Position numbers and translations under genes: made by a program. A stretch of 11,715 nt of DNA from Clostridia bacterium (lineage in GTDB: Bacteria; Bacillota; Clostridia; Christensenellales; Aristaeellaceae): positions 1-11,715 of the forward strand of contig JAKSQG010000040.1 in NCBI GenBank assembly GCA_024404275.1, given 5' to 3'. The notes beneath the pieces are model-generated. The model worked only from the letters and a program-made list of their open reading frames with translations. It did not search any database and was not told the DNA's origin. Below are positions 5,823-11,715 of this stretch, one piece after another (the stretch's first letter is position 1; every line of letters starts with the position of its first letter).

Positions 5823-6494
5823 ATGTACAGGCTGTTTATTGTGGAAGATGATGCCGGCATCGCTGCGGCGATCCGTACGCTGGCGGAAAGCTGGGGCTTT
5901 GATGTACACCTGTGCGGTGACTTTAGACGTGTGACCGAGGAGTTTGCCGCATACGATCCGCACCTTGTGCTGCTGGATATCATGCTGCCCTTCGCCAACG
6001 GCTTTCACTGGTGCGGCGAGATCCGCAGGACCTCGCATGTGCCGATCATCTTCATCTCCTCCGCCGCTGATAACATGAACATCGTCATGGCGATGAACAT
6101 GGGCGCCGATGATTTCATTGTCAAGCCCTTTGACGGCAATGTGCTGATCGCCAAGCTGCAGGCCATGCTTCGCCGCAGCTATGATTATATCGCGCCCGCG
6201 CATGTATTATCCCACCGCGGAGCACTGCTCAACACCGATGACAATACCCTGACTGTCAACGATTGCCGCGTGGAGTTGAGCAAGAACGAGTACCGCATCC
6301 TCCTGTGCCTGATGGAAAACAAAGGCAAGGTCGTCAGCCGCGAAACGCTGATGGAACGGCTGTGGGAAACGGATTCCTTTGTGGATGAGAATACGCTGAC
6401 CGTCAATGTCAACCGCCTGCGCAAAAAGCTGGATGCCGCCGGGCTGAACGGCTTCATCTCAACCAAATTCGGCGTGGGCTATCTGGTGGAGTAA
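5823..6494 (+). CDS. OmpR-family response regulator, BceR-like
   Basis: A cytoplasmic DNA-binding response regulator of 223 residues. The receiver domain occupies about residues 1-118, with the acidic pair E8-D9-D10, the phospho-acceptor D52 (LLDIMLP), the switch Ser at about S80 and the conserved K101 (KPFDG). The winged-helix effector domain covers about 125-223 (SKNEYRILLCLMENKGKVVSR, then VDENTLTVNVNRLRKKL and GVGYLVE), typical of the BceR/OmpR group. AGGAGG at 5807-5812 serves either the ATG at 5823 or the GTG one codon earlier; MYRLFIVEDD is the usual N-terminus, so ATG is preferred. It is separated by 4 bases from the cognate kinase. The target is very likely the TTACA-N4-TGTAA box before the ABC transporter genes. 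Confidence 0.93.
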   Translation: MYRLFIVEDDAGIAAAIRTLAESWGFDVHLCGDFRRVTEEFAAYDPHLVLLDIMLPFANGFHWCGEIRRTSHVPIIFISSAADNMNIVMAMNMGADDFIVKPFDGNVLIAKLQAMLRRSYDYIAPAHVLSHRGALLNTDDNTLTVNDCRVELSKNEYRILLCLMENKGKVVSRETLMERLWETDSFVDENTLTVNVNRLRKKLDAAGLNGFISTKFGVGYLVE

Positions 6495-6498
6495 AACG

Positions 6499-7494
6499 AT
6501 GAAACAGATGCCTGCATACTTCAAAAGCAAAACCGCATTGCTTTGCTTTCTTTTCATTGCCGTGATGGTCTTTTCCGCCTCTTTTGCGCTTTATCATCTT
6601 CCTGTCGAAGCTGTACTGTACCCTGCCCTGCTTGTGGCTTTCATCGGGCTGATGTTTCTGACAGCCGACTGGCTGCGTACCCGCGCAAAGTGCCGCAGGC
6701 TGGAACATCTGTCCTCCGTGACCGCGGAAATGCTGACCGACCTGTCGCTGACCGATACCTTGCCCGAAGCCGCCTGGTCGCACCTTGCCGCAGGCATCCG
6801 TGATGAGCTGATTCAAAGCAAGGCCGCTGCCCGCAGCGATTATCAGGAGATGGTGGATTATTACACCGTGTGGGCGCATCAGATCAAAACCCCCATCGCC
6901 TCCATGAAGCTGACGCTCCAAAATGAGGACAGCGAGCTCTCCCGTCAGCTGCGCTCCGACCTGTTCCGCACGCAGCAGTATGTGGATATGGTGCTGGCCT
7001 TTTTGCGGCTGGGTTCGGACAGCACCGACTATGTCTTCCATACTGTCAGCCTCGACGATGTTATCCGCCCCTCTGTGCGGAAATTTGCGCCGGAATTCAT
7101 CCGCCGCAAGCTGTCCCTTCACTATGAGACCATTGGCACTGCGCTCGTCACCGATGAAAAATGGCTGGCTTTTGTATTGGAGCAGCTGCTGTCCAACGCG
7201 CTGAAATATACCAAGGAGGGCTGTATCACCCTTCAGATGACAGACGAACACACGCTGTGCATCGCCGATACCGGCATCGGCATCGCCCCATAGGACCTGC
7301 CCCGCGTGTTTGACAAGGGCTACACCGGCTATAACGGCCGTATGGACAAAAACGCCAGCGGTCTTGGTCTGTATCTGTGCAAGCGCGTGTGCGAACGGCT
7401 GGGCATTGAGCTTGGCATCTCTTCCGAGCAGGAAAAGGGCACGCAGGTAACTCTACGCTTCGTCGGTTGTCTTCCGCCTGAAAATGTGGCATGA
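6499..7494 (+). pseudogene. BceS-like intramembrane-sensing histidine kinase interrupted by an in-frame TAG
   Basis: The full frame would encode 331 residues. Two membrane segments (about 13-31 and 38-57) with almost no extracellular loop are typical of BceS-type kinases, which sense through a partner ABC permease. The phospho-acceptor H127 lies in WAHQIKTPIAS, the N box is EQLLSNALKYT (N233), and G1 is DTGIGIAP (D257). Codon 265 (7291-7293) is TAG. The same frame continues with DLPRVFDKGYTGYNGR and the G2 box GLGLYL (288-293), ending normally at 7494. Family members usually have Glu at this place (IAPEDLPRVF), so one GAG-to-TAG change explains it. The truncated 264-residue product lacks the ATP lid and G2 and should not phosphorylate. 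The rest of the reading frame is intact, so the lesion is very recent, a sequencing error, or read through. The start has GGTGGAG 7 bases upstream. Confidence 0.88.
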
Positions 7495-7515
7495 TCTTGC
7501 TGTGAGGTGATTTTT

Positions 7516-8103
7516 ATGTCAGCAACAACTACCGGCATGCTCATCAAAGCACTGCGCAAGGAGCATGGTCTGACGCAGGCGGCATTGGCTGCCTTGCTGC
7601 ACATCAGTGACAAGACCGTCAGCAAATGGGAACGGGATGCCGGTCTGCCCGATGTGAGCCTGCTCCCTGCCTTGGCAGAGGCATTGAATGTATCAGCCGA
7701 AACGCTGCTGCATGGCCGCATCAAACCCAATCAGGAGGATACAGGAAGCATGAGACGTTTGGCATTCTATCGCTGCCCCATCTGCGGCAGCATCATGACC
7801 GGCACAGGACAGGCCCACATCACCTGCTGTGACCGTCCTTTGGCACCCATGAAAGCACAACCTGCTGATAATGCCCATCAGCCCGTCATTTCCACCGTGG
7901 AAGATGAAACGCTTTTGACCTTCAGCCATCCGATGGAAAAAAGCCATCATATCGCCTTTGTTGCGCAGGTCGGTTATGACCGCATGATGCTGGTGCGCCT
8001 GTATGCCGAGGGCAGTCAGGAGGTCCGTTTGCCCCGCATGCCCTATGCCAGGGTGTTTGTCGGCTGCACGCAGGACGGTCTGTATCAGATCAGCACCAAA
8101 TAA
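7516..8103 (+). CDS. XRE-type HTH protein fused to a desulfoferrodoxin/superoxide-reductase-like domain
   Basis: A predicted cytoplasmic regulator of 195 residues. Residues about 8-62 form an XRE helix-turn-helix (LIKALRKEHGLTQAALA, ISDKTVSKWERDAGLPD). Residues 84-106 look like the desulforedoxin iron site: C87 and C90 (CPIC), then C104-C105. Residues 121-187 follow the superoxide-reductase pattern: H121 (HQPVI), H138 and H144 (HPMEKSHH), and C184 in VGCTQDG. In the enzyme the fifth protein ligand is His in Cys-x2-His; here that place is D187. The domain may therefore sense iron, superoxide or another redox signal rather than catalyse reduction. The ATG at 7516 has GAGGTG 6 bases upstream; an in-frame GTG three codons earlier overlaps that site and is rejected. 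The gene begins 21 bases after the kinase frame and precedes the transporter promoter. The domain calls rest on motifs recognised by eye; targets are unknown. Confidence 0.85.
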   Translation: MSATTTGMLIKALRKEHGLTQAALAALLHISDKTVSKWERDAGLPDVSLLPALAEALNVSAETLLHGRIKPNQEDTGSMRRLAFYRCPICGSIMTGTGQAHITCCDRPLAPMKAQPADNAHQPVISTVEDETLLTFSHPMEKSHHIAFVAQVGYDRMMLVRLYAEGSQEVRLPRMPYARVFVGCTQDGLYQISTK

Positions 8104-8121
8104 TACTCATTTTCAGGCAAA

Positions 8122-8158
8122 CTTACAAAACTGTAAGAATTGAAGCGGGAAATGTAAG
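8122..8158 (+). promoter_or_regulatory. BceR-type binding site and extra half-site upstream of bceAB-like genes
   Basis: CTTACA-AAAC-TGTAAG (8122-8137) is a perfect inverted repeat fitting the TNACA-N4-TGTAA consensus of BceR-like regulators. A second TGTAAG occurs at 8153-8158, exactly 21 bases (two helical turns) downstream, as a possible secondary site. A -10-like TATCAT lies at 8192-8197 with no recognisable -35 at 17 bases, which fits an activator-dependent promoter. The 128-base gap (8104-8231) holds nothing else recognised. Confidence 0.85.
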
Positions 8159-8231
8159 CCGATGCAATGGCAATACATTCCCCGTTTTTGTTATCATATG
8201 CCTGTAAAGATTTTTCCGGAGGAAAACGACC

Positions 8232-8996
8232 ATGACTGTACTGGAAGTCAACCATCTGCAAAAGGTATATGCCACCCGCTTTGGCGGCAGCAAGGTGGAA
8301 GCACTCAAAAATGTCAATTTCACTGTGGAGGAAGGCGAGTTCGTCGCCATCATGGGCGAATCGGGCAGCGGCAAGACCACGCTGCTCAATATCCTCGCCG
8401 CGCTGGATAAACCCACATCCGGCAATGTGCTGCTCAAGGGCAAGGATTTTGCCTCCATCAAAGAAGCCGAAGCCGCTGCCTTTCGCCGAGACCATCTGGG
8501 CTTTGTATTTCAGGATTTCAATCTATTGGATACCTTCACCCTGGAGGACAACATCTATCTGCCGCTCGTGCTGAAAGGAAAAAGCTATGCCGAGATGCAC
8601 GACCGCCTGACCCCCATCGCCCAGCGTTTGGGCATCGCGTCCCTGCTTCAAAAATACCCCTATGAGGTCTCCGGCGGACAAAAACAGCGTGCCGCCGTTG
8701 CCCGGGCGCTGATCACTGACCCCGAGATCATTCTGGCGGATGAGCCCACCGGTGCTCTGGATTCCCGTGCCTCCGATGAGCTGCTGCGGCTGTTTGGCGA
8801 GATCAACAGAGGCGGACAGACCATTCTGATGGTCACGCATTCCGTCAAAGCCGCGTCCGTGGCCTCACGCGTGCTGTTCATCCGTGACGGCGAGGTTTTC
8901 CATCAGCTTTACCGCGGCGATCTCCCCAACGAACAGCTGTATCAGAAGATCTCCGATACGCTGACCATGCTGCAGGGTGGAGGCATCAAGGAATGA
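8232..8996 (+). CDS. BceA-type ABC transporter ATP-binding protein
   Basis: The 254-residue nucleotide-binding subunit of a BceAB-type transporter, which confers resistance to cell-wall-active peptides and takes part in signalling. All ATPase motifs are present: Walker A GESGSGKT (42-49), Q-loop Q94 (FQDFNLLD), signature VSGGQ (146-150), Walker B IILADE (166-171), the following PTGALD, and H203 as the switch His. The FNLLDTFTLEDNIYLPL segment is typical of the MacB/BceA group. GGAGG at 8218-8222 stands 9 bases before the ATG. The gene overlaps the permease by 4 bases (ATGA), so the two are translationally coupled. No defect is seen. The exact peptide substrate cannot be inferred. Confidence 0.95.
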   Translation: MTVLEVNHLQKVYATRFGGSKVEALKNVNFTVEEGEFVAIMGESGSGKTTLLNILAALDKPTSGNVLLKGKDFASIKEAEAAAFRRDHLGFVFQDFNLLDTFTLEDNIYLPLVLKGKSYAEMHDRLTPIAQRLGIASLLQKYPYEVSGGQKQRAAVARALITDPEIILADEPTGALDSRASDELLRLFGEINRGGQTILMVTHSVKAASVASRVLFIRDGEVFHQLYRGDLPNEQLYQKISDTLTMLQGGGIKE

Positions 8997-11029
8997 AACG
9001 CTTCCTTCTCTTCCCCAAACTCGCCTGCGAGGGCATCCTTAAAAACCGCAGGCTGTACATCCCCTATCTGCTCAGCTGCATCGGCATGGTGATGATGAGC
9101 TACATCATGCACGCCCTCGCGGTGTCGCCTTCCCTGCAGCACATGCCGGGCGGCGGCAATGCCGAAGCCTTCCTCTCGCTGGGACAGCTGGTCATCGCGC
9201 TGTTTGCACTGCTGTTCTTGTTTTACACCAACTCCTTTCTGTCCCGCCGCCGCTGCCGTGAGTACGGTCTGTACAGCATTCTCGGCATGGACAGACGCAG
9301 CATCAGCCGCATCGTGCTGTGGGAATCGCTGATTGTCACCGTCATCAGCATCCTGTGCGGCATGGGGCTTGGCATCCTCTTTTCCAAGCTGGCGGAGCTG
9401 GGGCTGATGAACGCGGTCCGCGGAGACATTAATTACCGCTTTACCGTTCAGCCGGAGGCCATCCGTTATACACTCATCGTCTATGGCATCATCTTTGCGC
9501 TGCTGACGCTGCGGTCGGTATTCAACATCCGCAAAAGCCGTCCGCTGGAACTGCTGCGCAGTGAAAGCGTGGGTGAAAAGGCGCCGAAGGCCAACTGGGT
9601 TCTGGCCATGATCGGTCTTATTCTGATTGTCCTGGCCTATTGGACTTCCATTGGCATTCAGACGCCCCTGGCCGCCCTGGTGCTGTTTTTCATCGCCGTA
9701 CTGATGGTCATTGCCGGTACCTACCTGCTGTTCATGTCCGGCTCCGTGGCGTTCTGCAAGCTGCTGCAAGCAAACAAGCAGTACTACTACCGCAAGGAAC
9801 ACTTTGTTTCTGTTTCCTCCATGGCGTACCGCATGAAGCGAAACGGCGCAGGTCTGGCCTCCATCTGCATTCTGTCCACCATGGTGCTGGTGATGATTGC
9901 CTCCACCTCCAGCCTGTATTTCGGGGCAGACGATGCCATCCGCACACGTTTTCAGGCTCACACCCAGCTGGAGGTCCGCCGTGAAGATCCGGATGACATT
10001 TCCGATGAAAAGATCGCCGCGCTCCGCGGACAATACGAGCAGGTCTTCCGCCATGTTGACCTGATGCCCGAAACGGTGCTGGAATACCGCTATGCCGTCA
10101 TCACCGGCATGATGTCCGGCTCCGATATGAAAGCCGACAGCAATGCCATCGATGCTTCAATTTTTGGGTATGACAATCTGCGCATGCTCTGCTTTGTCAG
10201 CGTTACCGACTATAATCGGGTCATGCATACACAGCTGTCGCTGAACGCGGGGGAAGCGCTGGTAACCCCCATCCGCTGCACCTATGACCGTCAGACCATT
10301 CACATGGGCGATATGCAGCTGCAGGTCATCGGACAGGCTGAACAGCCCATGCCCATCGGCGAAGTTTACACCATGGTCATTCCCTCGCTGATTGTCATCA
10401 TCCCCGATTATGAAACCATCGTTCCGCTGCAGGAGCTGGTCGACTGCAACGGCGACCAGATGCTTGACATACGCTGGTATTACGGCTATGACTTTGGTGA
10501 ACATATCAGCGAAACCGCCGCCATCGCTATCTTTGAAGCACAGAAAGCGGCAGCGCTCTCCTTCTACGAAGGCGGAACCGCCATCGATGCCGGCTGCGTC
10601 TTCACTGAGAGGAATGACTTTTACGCCACCTTCGGCGGGCTGTTCTTCCTGGGCATCCTCCTGTCCGTGGTGTTCATCTTTGCGGCCGTCGTCATCATCT
10701 ACTACACGCAGATCTCCGAAGGATATGAAGATCAGAAACGCTTTGCCATCATGCGCAAGGTGGGCATGACGGATAGCGACATCCGCAAAAGCATCAATTC
10801 GCAGGTCCTGACGGTGTTCTTCGCGCCGCTGCTGATGGCAGGGCTGCATCTCGCCTTTGCCTTCCCCTTTGTGTGGAAGCTGCTGCAGCTGTTCAATCTG
10901 CGCAATCTGCCGCTGGTCATCTGCATCACCGTGGGTGCGTTTGCTGCCTTCGGCGCCCTCTACGGCATCATCTACAAGCTGACAGCCGGCGCATATTATC
11001 GCATCGTATCCTCCGCAGAACAGACCTGA
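8993..11029 (+). CDS. BceB-type ABC transporter permease (FtsX domains, large extracellular domain)
   Basis: A membrane permease of 678 residues, the usual length of BceB proteins. Ten membrane segments can be placed at about 23-43, 63-83, 112-135, 157-178, 202-218, 226-250, 286-308, 546-573, 602-627 and 640-662. Between segments 7 and 8 lies an extracellular domain of about 235 residues (309-545), the characteristic feature that binds the peptide or its lipid-linked target and instructs the BceS kinase. The two FtsX-like regions show SRRRCREYGLYSILGMDRRSI and EDQKRFAIMRKVGMTDSDI, the cytoplasmic coupling segments. The start codon overlaps the stop of the ATPase gene. The extracellular domain is the least conserved part of this family, so ligand identity cannot be stated. 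Confidence 0.93.
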   Translation: MKRFLLFPKLACEGILKNRRLYIPYLLSCIGMVMMSYIMHALAVSPSLQHMPGGGNAEAFLSLGQLVIALFALLFLFYTNSFLSRRRCREYGLYSILGMDRRSISRIVLWESLIVTVISILCGMGLGILFSKLAELGLMNAVRGDINYRFTVQPEAIRYTLIVYGIIFALLTLRSVFNIRKSRPLELLRSESVGEKAPKANWVLAMIGLILIVLAYWTSIGIQTPLAALVLFFIAVLMVIAGTYLLFMSGSVAFCKLLQANKQYYYRKEHFVSVSSMAYRMKRNGAGLASICILSTMVLVMIASTSSLYFGADDAIRTRFQAHTQLEVRREDPDDISDEKIAALRGQYEQVFRHVDLMPETVLEYRYAVITGMMSGSDMKADSNAIDASIFGYDNLRMLCFVSVTDYNRVMHTQLSLNAGEALVTPIRCTYDRQTIHMGDMQLQVIGQAEQPMPIGEVYTMVIPSLIVIIPDYETIVPLQELVDCNGDQMLDIRWYYGYDFGEHISETAAIAIFEAQKAAALSFYEGGTAIDAGCVFTERNDFYATFGGLFFLGILLSVVFIFAAVVIIYYTQISEGYEDQKRFAIMRKVGMTDSDIRKSINSQVLTVFFAPLLMAGLHLAFAFPFVWKLLQLFNLRNLPLVICITVGAFAAFGALYGIIYKLTAGAYYRIVSSAEQT

Positions 11030-11052
11030 TCCATTACAGGAGAGATTGAAAA

Positions 11053-11544
11053 ATGCAGCTTATGAATGAGACTCCCGATTCCAACATCGCAAAGAAGGAA
11101 TACATCCTTCAGTCTGCCGAACGGACAGAGGCACTGATCTGCCGCATGATCGCCTGGGCGGAAGGCCATATGGGCAATACCGGGTACGCCGGATGGTGCC
11201 TGTCTTTTGTGGAAGACGCACTGTAAATCAGCAACGATATCGAGATATTCGGCGGCGATTCCGCACGGGAATCCTGCGATATGTATCAGGATGCCCTGCG
11301 CACCGACGAGCCGCAGCGCGGCGCATTCGTCTTCTATGACTGTCTTTGCCGGGATGAGGACCGCCGGGTCAACTGAGGTCACTGCGGCATCTGCATCGGC
11401 GACGGACAGATCATCCACGCGTAGGACAAGGTACGGAAGGATGATTATCTTGCTGTCGAACAGCTGACCGCCCTGACGGGCGACCACCCCCGATATCTTG
11501 GCTGGGTACCGGTGGAGCGTGTGCTGCGCCAGCCTCCGCAATAA
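11053..11544 (+). pseudogene. Degraded NlpC/P60-like (C40-type) hydrolase gene with three in-frame stops
   Basis: The frame spans 163 codons and is broken by TAA (11224-11226), TGA (11374-11376) and TAG (11422-11424). No frameshift is needed to read through. Between the stops the sequence is protein-like: GYAGWCLSFVEDAL with a candidate catalytic Cys (codon 49), RGAFVFYDC, then GHCGICIGDGQIIHA with a candidate catalytic His, and HPRYLGWVPVERVLRQ. This pattern resembles NlpC/P60 peptidoglycan hydrolases. The last two stops probably replace Trp (VN[W]GHCG, IIHA[W]DKVR; TGG to TGA and TAG), and the first probably replaces Glu (DAL[E]ISND). An AGGAGAG ribosome site at 11038-11044 is kept, 8 bases before the ATG and shortly after the permease gene, so it was the last gene of the transporter operon. 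Intact codons around the stops indicate recent inactivation. The family call is tentative. Confidence 0.75.
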
Positions 11545-11547
11545 CAC

Positions 11548-11584
11548 AAAAAGACCGGACACCGTTTGATCGATGTCCGGTCTT
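11548..11584. terminator. Bidirectional intrinsic terminator
   Basis: AAGACCGGACA (11551-11561) and TGTCCGGTCTT (11574-11584) form a perfect 11-bp stem around a 12-base loop. The minus-strand reading ends in TTTTT, a strong terminator for the partial gene at 11599-11715. The plus-strand reading ends in the weaker TTATTATA and would close the transporter operon. Confidence 0.85.
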
Positions 11585-11598
11585 ATTATATCGGCAGA

Positions 11599-11715
11599 TT
11601 ATTCCGTCATAATCCGCAAAATCTCTTTGTCTGTTTCCGTCATGCCGTCGGCGCCAAGGCGGCCGATGTGGCGTATGGCGTTCTCCACGCCCGTGGTAAC
11701 GCTGCCGCCTCCGCC
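11599..11715 (-). CDS. C-terminal fragment of an unidentified protein, perhaps L-cysteine desulfidase/SDH-alpha-like
   Basis: An open minus-strand frame enters from the right edge and ends at TAA (11601-11599), giving 38 residues. The tail reads GVENAIRHIGRLGADGM and then TETDKEILRIMTE. The correctly placed strong terminator (11584-11548) and the protein-like composition support it as coding. The NIGRLG-x2-GM-x2-TDKEI-like ending recalls the C-terminus of UPF0597/L-cysteine desulfidase (serine dehydratase alpha-like) proteins, but the fragment is too short for a firm name. Confidence 0.65.
   Translation of the reverse strand, partial: GGGGSVTTGVENAIRHIGRLGADGMTETDKEILRIMTE

Noticed and set aside
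7291..11544. Reassignment of TAG (pyrrolysine or suppressed amber) to explain the interrupted frames
   Set aside because: The NlpC/P60-like frame is broken by TAA and TGA as well as TAG, and no pylT- or suppressor-like element was seen. Nonsense mutation or sequence error is simpler.

Overview
The window reads as chromosomal DNA of an anaerobic, moderately GC-rich Bacillota, most likely a gut-type Clostridia (Oscillospirales-like). This is an inference from strong GGAGG ribosome binding sites, consensus sigma-A promoters with 17-bp spacers, a BceRS/BceAB-type peptide-sensing module, a short alanyl-tRNA synthetase without its C-terminal domain, a pterin-dependent oxidoreductase of the AOR family, and a superoxide-reductase-like protein. 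No rRNA, tRNA, CRISPR array or insertion sequence was seen.

Layout. (1) Positions 2-1465, plus strand: the 3' part of alaS, followed by two tandem intrinsic terminators. (2) Positions 1556-5723, minus strand: a three-gene oxidoreductase locus, ydhY (Tat-signal protein with four [4Fe-4S] motifs), ydhV (AOR-family Mo/W-bis-pterin oxidoreductase) and ydhW (accessory protein of unknown role). ydhY has a consensus promoter and a structured leader of about 215 nt. A terminator hairpin follows ydhV, and ydhW then has its own perfect consensus promoter whose spacer is filled by a 17-bp GC-centred palindrome resembling CsoR/CstR-family operators. (3) Positions 5763-11029, plus strand: a TTGACA-17-CATAAT promoter drives an OmpR-type response regulator and a BceS-like histidine kinase interrupted by one in-frame TAG. 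These are followed by an XRE-type helix-turn-helix protein fused to a desulfoferrodoxin/superoxide-reductase-like domain. Then, behind a textbook BceR box, come a BceA-type ATPase and a BceB-type permease. (4) Positions 11053-11544, plus strand: a remnant of an NlpC/P60-like gene with three in-frame stops. (5) Positions 11551-11584: a bidirectional terminator hairpin. (6) Positions 11599-11715, minus strand: the C-terminal end of another gene.

How the parts may work together. The ydh genes form a compact version of the E. coli ydhYVWXUT oxidoreductase system: the Fe-S protein would pass electrons to or from the pterin enzyme, while YdhW appears to be transcribed under separate control. In the BceRS/AB module, the kinase and permease would jointly sense a cell-envelope-active peptide, and the response regulator would activate bceAB through the TTACA-N4-TGTAA site. 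The kinase is broken as written, so the circuit is decaying, altered or misread at one base.

The least explained parts are the palindrome-containing ydhW promoter, the folded ydhY leader, and the DNA-binding/desulfoferrodoxin fusion protein whose last iron ligand is changed from His to Asp.
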